Counted from the first letter of the stretch, positions 1-7,448 are shown. The stretch: DNA of 11,107 nt from JAIVJN01 sp036732565 (GCA_036732565.1 DAINCF010000218.1:1-11107); one strand, 5' to 3'. Notes: generated by a model from the sequence alone, not told the origin. Made by a program: numbers and translations.

Positions 1-551
1 AGCAGCGTCGCCAGCGTGCCGGCGCCCCCGTCTTCCTCGGCGACCACCGAGTGAATGGCCAGGCGGCCGGCGAGCGTCACGCCGGCGCTGTGGAAAGCTC
101 GAACGACCGCGAGCGCACAGGCGAGCCCGCCCTTCATGTCGCAGGCGCCACGCCCGAACGCGCGTCCGTCCTTCACCGTCAACCGCCACGGATCGACGGA
201 CCATCGGGTACGATCACCCGTCGGAACCACGTCGACGTGGCCGTTCAAGATCAGGGTGGGCCGTTCGACTTCGCTCGGGGCAACCCCGCCGCCACCGAGT
301 GTGCCGACCACTCCAAGCGCCGCGGTGCGTTCGATCTCCATGCTGAACGACGGATGCGATCGGAGCGCCGCGACGTCGATCGGCCACGCATCGACGGTGA
401 GCCCGAGGCCGCGGAGCCGATCGTGCATCCAGCGCTGCGCGGCGTCTTCCTGTCCTCCGAGGCTGGGAATCTGAATGAGGGCATCGAGGTCGGCCAGCAG
501 AGCTGGGAGATCGATCGAGGCGATGACGGCCGCCTCGCGAGACGAGAGCAT
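1..551 (-). CDS. M20-family metallopeptidase (ArgE/DapE type), N-terminal part, cut by window edge
   Basis: Reading the minus strand from the ATG at 551 gives 183 codons before the window ends, so the C-terminal half, including any dimerisation domain, is missing. M20 motifs are visible in order: NGHVDVVPTGD (residues 104-113; H105 a metal ligand, D107 its partner), GRGACDMKGG (133-142; D138 the bridging metal ligand) and VVAEEDGGAGT (169-179; E172 the catalytic base, E173 a metal ligand). Members are cytoplasmic zinc hydrolases that deacylate amino acids or cut dipeptides or succinyl-diaminopimelate; substrate cannot be told from this half. No signal peptide is seen, which fits the family. 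The gene diverges from the tolB-like gene with 25 bp between the two start codons and has no clear Shine-Dalgarno. A minus-strand TATACT ends 7 nt before the ATG, so the mRNA may be leaderless. The family call is firm; acetylornithine deacetylase, DapE or carboxypeptidase remain open. Confidence 0.92.
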   Translation of the reverse strand, partial: MLSSREAAVIASIDLPALLADLDALIQIPSLGGQEDAAQRWMHDRLRGLGLTVDAWPIDVAALRSHPSFSMEIERTAALGVVGTLGGGGVAPSEVERPTLILNGHVDVVPTGDRTRWSVDPWRLTVKDGRAFGRGACDMKGGLACALAVVRAFHSAGVTLAGRLAIHSVVAEEDGGAGTLATL

Positions 552-558
552 GGACGAA

Positions 559-566
559 AGTATAGA
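559..566. promoter_or_regulatory. Overlapping divergent -10-like hexamers between the M20 and tolB-like genes
   Basis: The 8 bases AGTATAGA read TATACT on the minus strand (564 to 559; 5 of 6 match to TATAAT) and TATAGA on the plus strand (561 to 566; 4 of 6). They lie 7 nt before the M20 ATG and 10 nt before the tolB-like ATG (4 nt before its alternative GTG at 571). The 25-bp gap leaves no room for two separate promoters outside the genes. No convincing -35 was found for either direction, so this is a candidate only. Confidence 0.35.
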
Positions 567-576
567 GTGAGTGGTG

Positions 577-1947
577 ATGACGTTCCGTCGCTCCCTTCGC
601 TGGTGCCTGCCATTCGTGGCCTCGGGTGTCGTGGTGATCGCGCAGCAGCCGCAACCGCAGCCGCCGAAGCCGCCTTCGCAACAGCCCGCGAGCATCGACG
701 TGAGGCTGGCCGGTGAGTCCGGGTCGCCGACCCGCCTCGCGGTGCCAGACTTCGTGTCTGCGTCGGCGGATCGAGAGACCCAGGAGGTCGCCCGGACGCT
801 CGGCCAGGTGCTGTGGGACGACTTCGACTTCGAGCGCGAATACGCCATGGTTCCCCGCGACACCTACGGCAGCATTCCGGCGGCGACCTCGATTGCCGAT
901 CCGCCGCTGGATCGCTGGCGCGAGCTCGGCGTCGAGGCGCTGATCGTCGGCTCGGTGGCGAAGACCGGGCCCAACCTCCGCGTCGAGGTGCGCATGTACG
1001 ACGTGATGGGGAAGCGTCAGCTGATGGCGAGGGAATACAGTGGCGCCGCCAGCAATCCCAGACTGTACGCACACACCATCGCCGATCAGGTGCACGAGTC
1101 GCAGCGATCGTTGCGGGGCGTCGCGCGCACGAAGCTGGCGTTTTCGTCGGATCGCAACAAGGAGAAGGTCGCCGATACCGTCCTGAACCGCGAGGTCAAG
1201 GAGATCTACATCGCCGACTACGACGGCGAGAACCAGCGTCGCATCACCGTGAATCGTCGCCTCAACATCACACCGTCGTGGTCCCCTGACGGCCGGGCCA
1301 TCGCCTACACTTCGTATCGGACCGGTTTCCCGGACATCTATATCTCGAGGATCTTCGAGGGGACGCTGACGACGCCGACCAAGGGGGCGGGGCAGAACTA
1401 TGTGCCCGTCTTCTCGCCGGACGGAACCCAGATCGCGTTCGCGTCGAGCCGCGACGGCAACAACGAGATCTACGTGATGAATACCGACGGGAGCAACGTG
1501 CGGCGGCTGACCAACCACCCGGCCATCGACTTCACGCCGACGTGGTCCCCAACCGGCACGCAGATCGCGTTCACGTCGGATCGGTCGGGTTCACCGCAGA
1601 TCTGGGTCGTGGGCGTCGACGGGATCGGTCTGCGGCGGCTCACGTTCGAAAGCTACGCCGATCGCGCGACTTGGTCGCCGGCACCCTACAACGAGATTGC
1701 GTTCACGGCGCGGGAGGGCGGGGCCTCGGATATCAAGGTGCTCGACCTCGCATCCAGTGATCTCCGGCAGGTCACTTACGGCGAGGGGGTCAATGAAAGC
1801 CCGGCGTGGGCGCCCAACGGCCGCCATCTGGCCTTCACCTCCACCCGCAGCGGCTCCACGCAGATCTACGTCGTCCATCGCGATGGCACGAGTATCCACC
1901 AGGTCACGACGCAGGGGAACAACCAGCAGGCGAATTGGTCGAAGTGA
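577..1947 (+). CDS. tolB: TolB-like periplasmic beta-propeller protein
   Basis: A 456-aa protein, close to the usual TolB length of about 430. It opens with a signal peptide (MTFRRSLRWCLPFVASGVVV, then a Gln/Pro-rich stretch). The TolB N-terminal domain spans roughly residues 35-190, and a chain of WD40-like PD40 repeats follows: PSWSPDG (from 233), PVFSPDG (277), PTWSPTG (321), a degenerate ATWSPAP (364) and PAWAPNG (about 409), each followed by an IAFTS-like strand and a D-IYV-like strand. In proteobacteria TolB is a periplasmic partner of Pal and of the TolQRA complex in envelope integrity; no pal or tolQRA gene is in view, so the same role is inferred. The ATG at 577 was chosen; GTG codons at 571 and 574 would add at most two residues. 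An in-frame stop at 568-570 rules out anything longer. It converges with the phosphodiesterase gene 6 bp downstream, leaving no room for a separate terminator. Confidence 0.9.
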   Translation: MTFRRSLRWCLPFVASGVVVIAQQPQPQPPKPPSQQPASIDVRLAGESGSPTRLAVPDFVSASADRETQEVARTLGQVLWDDFDFEREYAMVPRDTYGSIPAATSIADPPLDRWRELGVEALIVGSVAKTGPNLRVEVRMYDVMGKRQLMAREYSGAASNPRLYAHTIADQVHESQRSLRGVARTKLAFSSDRNKEKVADTVLNREVKEIYIADYDGENQRRITVNRRLNITPSWSPDGRAIAYTSYRTGFPDIYISRIFEGTLTTPTKGAGQNYVPVFSPDGTQIAFASSRDGNNEIYVMNTDGSNVRRLTNHPAIDFTPTWSPTGTQIAFTSDRSGSPQIWVVGVDGIGLRRLTFESYADRATWSPAPYNEIAFTAREGGASDIKVLDLASSDLRQVTYGEGVNESPAWAPNGRHLAFTSTRSGSTQIYVVHRDGTSIHQVTTQGNNQQANWSK

Positions 1948-1953
1948 CGGGAG

Positions 1954-2958
1954 CTAGGGTGCGCGGAGCGTGCTTGCGAATTCTTCGTACTGATCGGTGG
2001 CGATGAAATCGACTCCGGCGTCGATGGCGGCGCGCCAGCGCATGCGCGCGGCGATGAGCGAGCCGAAGTTGTAACCGGGCGACCACCCCTTCGCGTCCTC
2101 GGCCGTGTGGCCGTTGATGGTATAGAAGCGAATCCACAGCCCCTGCGCATGCGCGTGCGTCACGATGGCCTTCAGCCGCGCCGCATCCTCCGTCGTCCAC
2201 TCACCGGCCTCGGCCTGACCGCCGCGCTCCACCACGGCCCAGGCATGATTGGTCCAGCGGTGGTAGTTCGTGGCGCCGGACGGAATGAGGGCTGACGGGT
2301 CTGCCGTGGCTGCCCACGCGATCATCGCCTCGCGGCTCGGAAACGGCGGCGTCGGGCCAGACGGCACCGTCCCGAACAGCCGCAAGCGCGCGCCGACTGG
2401 GACCCGCTCGTGAAACGTGAGCTGTTGGCCGGGACCTGCCTCGGTGAGCACCAGCAGCGGCCTCGGATCCAGCGGCGTCACGCGTGACGGGTCGGCCACA
2501 CGCTCCGCGGTTGTCACCACCCGCTCGTACTTGCCGAGCAGATCCCAGACAGCCGCATGGTGATCGGGCTCGTTGGTCTTGAAGTCGAGATGGAGAACGA
2601 AGAGCGGCCACTGGTCGCGCCGATTCTCGGTCAGCGCCTCCTCGAGCAGCGGCCCAACGGCCTTGAAGAAGTGGTCCTCGAGGGTCGGCTCGGTGCCCGT
2701 GAGCGGCGCGCCATGCGAGACGACGGACCGGCCGCTTCCCGTCGCCGGATCGACCGCCCAGACCAGGTCCTGCTCGATCGCGATCGGCCGAACCCCGGTG
2801 CTCAGGGCTCGCGTGAGTCGATCGACCCAGCGGCCGTCTTCGGGATAGCAGTTGTGGGCGTGAAGAAACACGCGCGACGTCGCCGCCGCATCGCCCGCGG
2901 CCGTCGCTCCGACGGAGAGCAGTAACAGAAAGAAGAGTCCTGACACGCGCGCCACCAT
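1954..2958 (-). CDS. Secreted glycerophosphodiester phosphodiesterase-like (GDPD/Aim6-type) protein
   Basis: A 334-aa protein from the ATG at 2958. This start is preferred because it puts a good signal peptide at the N terminus (hydrophobic residues 8-20, likely cleavage around ATA-AGDA); longer forms would bury it. The mature part begins FLHAHNCYPEDGRW (H33, H35, N36), like the HSHNDYxRxxPL opening of Aim6-like members of the PLC/GDPD TIM-barrel superfamily. Next come IEQDLVW (E62, D64), VVSHGAP (H82) and FVLHLDFK (about 118-125), and near the C terminus GLWIRFYTING and FIATDQYEEF, the usual last barrel strands. H33, E62, D64 and H82 are the expected catalytic and metal positions. The likely role is hydrolysis of a phosphodiester outside the cytoplasm, such as glycerophosphodiesters from lipids; substrate is unknown. 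The gene lies 103 bp after ppk1 on the same strand. No Shine-Dalgarno is evident. Confidence 0.82.
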   Translation of the reverse strand: MVARVSGLFFLLLLSVGATAAGDAAATSRVFLHAHNCYPEDGRWVDRLTRALSTGVRPIAIEQDLVWAVDPATGSGRSVVSHGAPLTGTEPTLEDHFFKAVGPLLEEALTENRRDQWPLFVLHLDFKTNEPDHHAAVWDLLGKYERVVTTAERVADPSRVTPLDPRPLLVLTEAGPGQQLTFHERVPVGARLRLFGTVPSGPTPPFPSREAMIAWAATADPSALIPSGATNYHRWTNHAWAVVERGGQAEAGEWTTEDAARLKAIVTHAHAQGLWIRFYTINGHTAEDAKGWSPGYNFGSLIAARMRWRAAIDAGVDFIATDQYEEFASTLRAP

Positions 2959-2973
2959 CTGGCGCTTGTAGCA

Positions 2974-2995
2974 CGTGAACCGTGACAAATTCACG
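2974..2995. promoter_or_regulatory. Operator-like inverted repeat with three CGTGA half-sites
   Basis: CGTGAA (2974-2979) and TTCACG (2990-2995) are perfect inverted repeats separated by 10 bp. A further direct CGTGA lies at 2981-2985, giving three half-sites in 22 bp. The element ends 15 bp upstream of the phosphodiesterase start codon, where a regulator of that gene could bind. No regulator is encoded nearby and no promoter hexamers with good spacing were found, so the function is inferred from position and symmetry only. Confidence 0.35.
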
Positions 2996-3035
2996 ACGTC
3001 AGGAGTGTGGCGGTTCCCGGAGGTCATCGATGTTT

Positions 3036-3060
3036 GTAGGGGGTCGCGAACCGCCCCTAC
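3036..3060. repeat. REP-like GC-rich imperfect palindrome after ppk1
   Basis: GTAGGGG (3036-3042) pairs perfectly with CCCCTAC (3054-3060) across an 11-nt loop. GAACCGC in its right half (3048-3054) can also pair with GCGGTTC 31 bp to the left (3010-3016). The element lies two bases past the ppk1 stop codon. It could act as a transcription-end hairpin for ppk1, but no T-run follows on the minus strand. It could equally be a damaged copy of a dispersed palindrome, since the right arm (CGCGAACCGCCCCTAC) is longer than what remains of the left arm. Confidence 0.45.
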
Positions 3061-3061
3061 G

Positions 3062-5320
3062 TTAATCTTGCTGATGCGCGTGGGTCGAGTACCACTCCAG
3101 CAGGAACTGCTGCGAGTTGAGGGGCTCACGCTCGGTCGGCGGGGCGGTGCGAATGTAGGTGCCGTCGGTCCGCAGCGCCCACGCGCGATCGGTGTCCTGC
3201 AGCACGGCTTCGAGGACGATGTCGCGGATGTGCCGTTTGATGCCCGGATCGTTCACGGGGCAGAGGACCTCGACGCGCCGATCCAGATTGCGCTCCATGA
3301 GGTCGGCGCTGCCCATGTAAATCTCTTCGGCCCCGCCGTTCAGGAAATAGTAGACACGCGAGTGCTCGAGGAAGCGACCCACGATCGATCGCACGCGGAT
3401 GGTGTCGCTGATGCCGGGAATGCCGGGCCTCAGGCAGCAGACGCCGCGGACGATCATGTCGATGGGCACACCGGCCTGCGAGGCGCGATAAAGCGTCTTG
3501 ATCATCGCCTGGTCGGCGACGGCGTTGTTCTTGATGATGATCCGCGCGGGCCGCCCCGAGTTGGCGTGTTCCATCTCGCGCTCGACGAGCGCGCGGAATC
3601 CCTGGCGCAAGCCGACCGGCGCGACGATCAACGCGTTGTAGGCGCGCTTGTTCGAGTAGCCCGTCAGGAAATTGAAGATCTCGGTCACGTCGTCGACGAT
3701 GGCCGGGTCGGCGGTGAAGAGGCCGAAGTCCGTGTAGATCTGTGATGTTACGCGATTGTAGTTGCCGGTTGCCACGTGCGCGTAGCGGCGGATGCCGTCC
3801 GCCTCCTGCCGCACCACGAGGCACAGCTTGCAGTGGACCTTCAAGTTCACCAGACCGTAAACGACGTGAATGCCGGCGGATTCCAGCCGTGTCGCCCACG
3901 CGATGTTGTTCCGCTCATCGAACCGCGCTTTCAGCTCGACGAGGACGGCGACCTGCTTGCCTTGTTCCGCGGCTTCGATCAGGAGATCGACCAACGGCGA
4001 GTCGGCGCCGATCCGATACAGCGTGACCTTGATCGCGACCACCTGGCGATCGGTGACGGCCGCGCGGAGGAACGTCTCGACCGACGTGAAGGAATCGAAC
4101 GGATGGTGGACCAGGTAGTCCTGTTCGGCCATCTGCTCGAACACATGCTCCGCATCGTCGGGGGCCCAGAGCGTGCGCGGCTGGAAGCTCGGGTCCTTCA
4201 GCGCGGGCCGGTGCAGCTTGGTGAGCGCGCGCCAGTCGCCAAAGCCCATGCGCTCCTTGGTGCGCACGACGACGTCCTCGTCGACCTCGAAGTTCTCGAT
4301 GAGGATGCTGAGCACGCGCCGTGGCATGTCTTCTTCGACCTGGAGCAGCGACAGGGCGCCGTAGCGAAGCTGCTTGAGGCCGCGGTCGACCGTCTCCAGC
4401 AGGTCGTCCGCCTCGTCTTCCTGAATCACCATGTCGGTGTCGCGGATGATGCGGAAGAGATGCGAGCCCTCGACTTGCGTGCCGGGGAACAGCGCCTGGA
4501 TGTTGCGGCGGATGACGTCTTCGAGGAAGACGAACGATGTTCCGGACTTGGGGGAGAGGCTATCGGGCAGCGCGACGAATCGCGACAGCATCGCGGGCAC
4601 CTTCACGCGCGCGAACTTGATGCGCCCGCTGTGCTTGACGCGGACGGCGAGGTTCATGCTGAGGTTCGAGATATACGGGAACGGGTGGCCCGGGTCGAAC
4701 GCAAGCGGTGTGAGCACCGGGAAGATGTGGCTGTCGAAGTACTGCGCCAGCCACTGCTCGATGGCCGGAGAGTAGTCACTGGGCTCCAGGAAATGAATTC
4801 CCTCGGCGGCCAACTGTGGCCTGAGTGCGTTGCTCCAGCAGTCGGTCTGCCGGGCCATCTGCATCAGCGCCCGCTCGCGAATGGCGCCGAGCTCCTGCTC
4901 GGTGTTCTGCCCGTCGATCGAGACGTCCTCGATGCCCGCCCGGAACTTTTTGAGGATGGTCGCAACGCGGACCATGAAGAACTCGTCGAGGTTGGTGCCG
5001 CTGATGCCCAGGAACTTCACGCGTTCGAGCAGCGGGTGATAGGGGTCTTCGGCCTGCGCCAGGACGCGCTGGTTGAATTCCAGCCAGCTCAATTCGCGGT
5101 TGATGAAGAGGGCCGGAACCGCCAGATCGCTCGGATCGAGCGCGGACCAGTCGACGGCAGGCGGCGCGGGCGCCGGCACCGCGTCCTCGAATCCGCGCGC
5201 ACGGCGTCGCGGGCGGCGAATGGCCGGCGCAACCTCCTGCGAATCGTCGGGTACTGGGGCCGGGACCGTGTCCGTTGACCGGCGCTCGTCCATACCGGGG
5301 CTGCCTTGGCGCGGGAGCAT
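3062..5320 (-). CDS. ppk1: Polyphosphate kinase 1
   Basis: A 752-aa protein that reversibly transfers the terminal phosphate of ATP to growing polyphosphate. The N-terminal domain begins FINRELSWLEFNQRV (N74 onward), then GISGTNLDEFFMVRV. The catalytic half shows VAIKVTLYRIG, VAVLVELKARFDERNNI, the VHCK motif with H496, YAHVATGNYN, and RFLEHSRVYYF with H653. H496 and H653 are 157 residues apart, the same spacing as the phosphorylated H435 and the H592 of the E. coli enzyme (numbering from memory). MGSADLMERNLDRRVE and a normal C terminus follow, so the gene looks intact. About 70 N-terminal residues are a low-complexity Pro/Arg/Ala extension. The ATG at 5320 was chosen because a -10-like TATGCT ends 6 nt before it; an ATG at 5293 (743 aa, weak AAGG upstream) is the alternative. 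The gene diverges from the antiporter gene; no ppx is in view. Confidence 0.96.
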   Translation of the reverse strand: MLPRQGSPGMDERRSTDTVPAPVPDDSQEVAPAIRRPRRRARGFEDAVPAPAPPAVDWSALDPSDLAVPALFINRELSWLEFNQRVLAQAEDPYHPLLERVKFLGISGTNLDEFFMVRVATILKKFRAGIEDVSIDGQNTEQELGAIRERALMQMARQTDCWSNALRPQLAAEGIHFLEPSDYSPAIEQWLAQYFDSHIFPVLTPLAFDPGHPFPYISNLSMNLAVRVKHSGRIKFARVKVPAMLSRFVALPDSLSPKSGTSFVFLEDVIRRNIQALFPGTQVEGSHLFRIIRDTDMVIQEDEADDLLETVDRGLKQLRYGALSLLQVEEDMPRRVLSILIENFEVDEDVVVRTKERMGFGDWRALTKLHRPALKDPSFQPRTLWAPDDAEHVFEQMAEQDYLVHHPFDSFTSVETFLRAAVTDRQVVAIKVTLYRIGADSPLVDLLIEAAEQGKQVAVLVELKARFDERNNIAWATRLESAGIHVVYGLVNLKVHCKLCLVVRQEADGIRRYAHVATGNYNRVTSQIYTDFGLFTADPAIVDDVTEIFNFLTGYSNKRAYNALIVAPVGLRQGFRALVEREMEHANSGRPARIIIKNNAVADQAMIKTLYRASQAGVPIDMIVRGVCCLRPGIPGISDTIRVRSIVGRFLEHSRVYYFLNGGAEEIYMGSADLMERNLDRRVEVLCPVNDPGIKRHIRDIVLEAVLQDTDRAWALRTDGTYIRTAPPTEREPLNSQQFLLEWYSTHAHQQD

Positions 5321-5326
5321 AACACC

Positions 5327-5332
5327 AGCATA
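5327..5332 (-). promoter_or_regulatory. Possible -10 hexamer of ppk1
   Basis: The minus strand reads TATGCT here (4 of 6 match to TATAAT), 6 nt before the ATG at 5320. A GTGCCA 18 bp upstream (5351-5356, 4 of 6 match to TTGACA) is a weak -35. No Shine-Dalgarno precedes the ATG, so transcription starting at or next to the start codon is possible. Weak evidence taken alone. Confidence 0.25.
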
Positions 5333-5390
5333 TGACGTTCTCGTGCGACCTGGCACGCGCACTTCTGTGAAACCTTCGCCTCCACGCCCG

Positions 5391-5419
5391 GCTTGCCGCC
5401 GGAGGGTTCCGGCCGAAGC
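5391..5419. promoter_or_regulatory. Two-part palindrome in the ppk1/antiporter divergent region
   Basis: GCCGGA (5398-5403) and TCCGGC (5408-5413) form a perfect 6-bp stem with a GGGT loop. Outside it, GCTT (5391-5394) pairs with AAGC (5416-5419) across a small internal loop. The element ends 5 bp before the presumed -10 of the antiporter gene and covers its -35 region. That position suits an operator; a hairpin in a ppk1 leader is ruled out if ppk1 starts at 5320. It also partly explains why no -35 hexamer is seen there. Confidence 0.4.
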
Positions 5420-5424
5420 TTTGT

Positions 5425-5430
5425 TAGTAT
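5425..5430 (+). promoter_or_regulatory. Possible -10 hexamer of the antiporter gene
   Basis: TAGTAT (4 of 6 match to TATAAT) lies 9 nt before the ATG at 5440, in a gap with no Shine-Dalgarno sequence. It is the best -10 candidate in the 119-bp divergent region for the plus strand. It has no recognisable -35; the palindrome at 5391-5419 occupies that place. Confidence 0.3.
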
Positions 5431-5439
5431 CGCGACCGA

Positions 5440-7428
5440 ATGCATCAGGGATTACTGCAGGAGCTCGTGTTCGTCTACGCCGTCGCCGTGACGCTGCTCG
5501 TCATCGCTGGACGGCTTGGCGTGCCGTCTATCGTCGCGCTCATCACCACAGGCATACTGGCCGGTCCGGCCGGGTTTGCGATCGTGCCGGAACAGGAGAG
5601 CGTCGAGCTCCTGAGCGAAATCGGCGTCGCCCTCCTGCTCTTCATGGCGGGACTCGACTTCTCCTTGGGTGAACTGAAACGCGTGTGGCGGGGCGTGTTG
5701 ATCGGCGGTACCGCGCAGGTGGCGTTGACCGGCCTGCTGGTCGCGGCGGTCGTGGTCGCCATCAGCGTCCCGACCGGGCCACGCCTGTTGTTCATCGGCA
5801 TGTTCGTGGCGCTGTCCAGCACGGCGATCGTGTTGAAGGAGCTGACGCGCATCAATCAGGTCCACTCGCCGCATGGCAAGCTCGCGATCGGCATTCTGCT
5901 CCTCCAGGATCTGATTGTGATCGCCGTCCTCGTGTTTGCGCCGATCTTGCTGGGGCAGTCGGCGACGGGCAATGTTGGCTTCGCGTTCTTGCGGTTCGGC
6001 CTGGTGCTGGGCGGCATGTTCGTGGTCAGCCGCCTGGTGCTGCCGTTTCTCTTGCGGCTGGTGAGCGCGACCAGTCGCGAAGCGTTCACGGTCGCCGTGC
6101 TGCTGGCCAGCGTCGGCACGGCCGCGCTCGCGTCGATGCTCGGTCTGTCGATGGCCGTGGGGGCCTTTCTCGCCGGCCTCACGTTGGCCGAGTCGGAGTT
6201 CAGCCATCAGGTGCACGCAGAGGTGCGCCCGCTCCGTGACCTCCTGGCCAGTCTCTTCTTCGTCTCCGTGGGCATGTTGGTCAATCCAGGGCTGATGGTC
6301 TCGGCGCTTCCGGCGGTACTCATCCTCGCGGTGGGCATCATGATTGTGAAATTTGCCGGCGCCAGCGGAGCGCTGCTCCTGAGTGGCGCGCCGGCGCGCA
6401 TTGCGGTCGCGGGCGCGGTTGCGCTCTCGCAGGTCGGCGAGTTCTCGTTCGTGCTCGGCCGATCGGCGTTGGACGCGGGCGTGCTGACACTAAGGGAGTG
6501 GCAACTGCTGCTCGGTGCGAGTGTGTTGACGATGGCGGCGGCGCCCAGCATGGTGAGTCTGGCGCCGAGCATCGGTGCGCGATTGGCCTCACGCCTAGGC
6601 GCCGGCAAGGGGGCGGCGGACGACGAGGAGCTACCAGTCCTGTCGGATCACGTCATCATCCTGGGTTATGGCATCGGCGGTCGCCTGCTGGCACGCGCGC
6701 TCGGGGAAGTCGGCACGAAGTATCTGATCCTCGAGCTCAACGGCGCGTCGGTGCAGGAGGCGCGATCCAAAGGCGAGCCGATCTTCTATGCCGATGCCAC
6801 GGTGACCGAACCGCTGGAGGCCGCCGGCGTAGGTCGTGCCGCAGCCGTGGTGTGCGTCGTCAGCGATCCGGACGCGTCTTTGCGCGCGGTGAAGGCCGTG
6901 CGGCGGCTGACCGCCACCGTGCCTCTCATCGTGCGCACGCGCTTCCGTCTCGAGGCCGAGCGGATGATGGCCGCGGGCGCGACGATCGCCGTCGCCGAAG
7001 AGTTGGAAGCCTCGCTCGAGGTCCTCGCGCAACTGCTGACGCGCATGCAGATCCCCGCCAATGTCGTCGAGGTGTTGACCGACACCTATCGACGGACCAC
7101 GACGACCGTGCCCACCGGCCGCGCCAAGCGCGCGCTGGCGATGCCGCTCGGCGAGCTGCCCGTTGAGATTGCCGACGCGCCGGTCTCGAGCTTCCGTCTG
7201 GGACCCGAGATGGGTGCCGTCGGCCACACGTTGGGCAAACTGGACTTGCGCGCCGAAACCGGCGCGACGGTGCTGGCCATCCGGCGCGCCAGCCGAACCG
7301 TCACCTCTCCCGATGCCACCTTCCAGCTCGCCGCCGGCGATGACCTCTATCTCCTGGGCGACGACGCCGATGTGCTGCTGGCCAGACACCGCCTCGAGCA
7401 AGGGCCGAGGCCGGCGGCGGTGTCATGA
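5440..7428 (+). CDS. CPA2/Kef-type monovalent cation:proton antiporter with RCK (TrkA-N/TrkA-C) domains
   Basis: A 662-aa inner-membrane protein. Residues 1 to about 385 are strongly hydrophobic with the Na_H_Exchanger pattern: GVALLLFMAGLDFSLGELK near residue 63, GILLLQDL with the Q156-D157 pair of the ion path, GLTLAESEFSHQVHAEVRPL, and LFFVSVGM. A short acidic linker leads to a cytoplasmic TrkA-N domain with the nucleotide-binding motif GYGIGG (409-414), its acidic strand end LILELNG, and FYADATVTEPLEAAGV. A TrkA-C domain spans about 571-654. The arrangement is that of KefB/KefC and YbaL, which exchange K+ (or Na+) for H+ under control of bound nucleotide or ligand. No KefF/KefG partner lies beside it, so glutathione-adduct gating is not supported. 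The length is normal and the reading frame intact. The ATG at 5440 is the first start after an upstream TAGTAT and begins right before the first membrane helix. Confidence 0.93.
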   Translation: MHQGLLQELVFVYAVAVTLLVIAGRLGVPSIVALITTGILAGPAGFAIVPEQESVELLSEIGVALLLFMAGLDFSLGELKRVWRGVLIGGTAQVALTGLLVAAVVVAISVPTGPRLLFIGMFVALSSTAIVLKELTRINQVHSPHGKLAIGILLLQDLIVIAVLVFAPILLGQSATGNVGFAFLRFGLVLGGMFVVSRLVLPFLLRLVSATSREAFTVAVLLASVGTAALASMLGLSMAVGAFLAGLTLAESEFSHQVHAEVRPLRDLLASLFFVSVGMLVNPGLMVSALPAVLILAVGIMIVKFAGASGALLLSGAPARIAVAGAVALSQVGEFSFVLGRSALDAGVLTLREWQLLLGASVLTMAAAPSMVSLAPSIGARLASRLGAGKGAADDEELPVLSDHVIILGYGIGGRLLARALGEVGTKYLILELNGASVQEARSKGEPIFYADATVTEPLEAAGVGRAAAVVCVVSDPDASLRAVKAVRRLTATVPLIVRTRFRLEAERMMAAGATIAVAEELEASLEVLAQLLTRMQIPANVVEVLTDTYRRTTTTVPTGRAKRALAMPLGELPVEIADAPVSSFRLGPEMGAVGHTLGKLDLRAETGATVLAIRRASRTVTSPDATFQLAAGDDLYLLGDDADVLLARHRLEQGPRPAAVS

Positions 7429-7448
7429 CGATTTCTGATGCCCCCGAT

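Noticed and set aside
214..1518. A 434-codon open frame on the minus strand, antisense to tolB and overlapping the M20 gene
   Set aside because: It covers the well-supported TolB repeats and the M20 metal motifs. Its Arg/His-rich, low-complexity translation is typical of a shadow frame.
1948..1953. A bidirectional terminator between tolB and the phosphodiesterase gene
   Set aside because: The gap is only 6 bp and neither gene end shows a convincing stem followed by a T-run.
3776..5278. A 500-codon open frame on the plus strand, antisense to ppk1
   Set aside because: It lies wholly inside ppk1, which has all its catalytic motifs. Long antisense frames are common in high-GC DNA, and the translation has no recognisable domain.
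1954..5320. A phosphate-metabolism operon of ppk1 and the phosphodiesterase
   Set aside because: The gap of 103 bp holds its own palindrome and operator-like repeat, so separate transcription is at least as likely; no ppx, pst or pho gene is in view.
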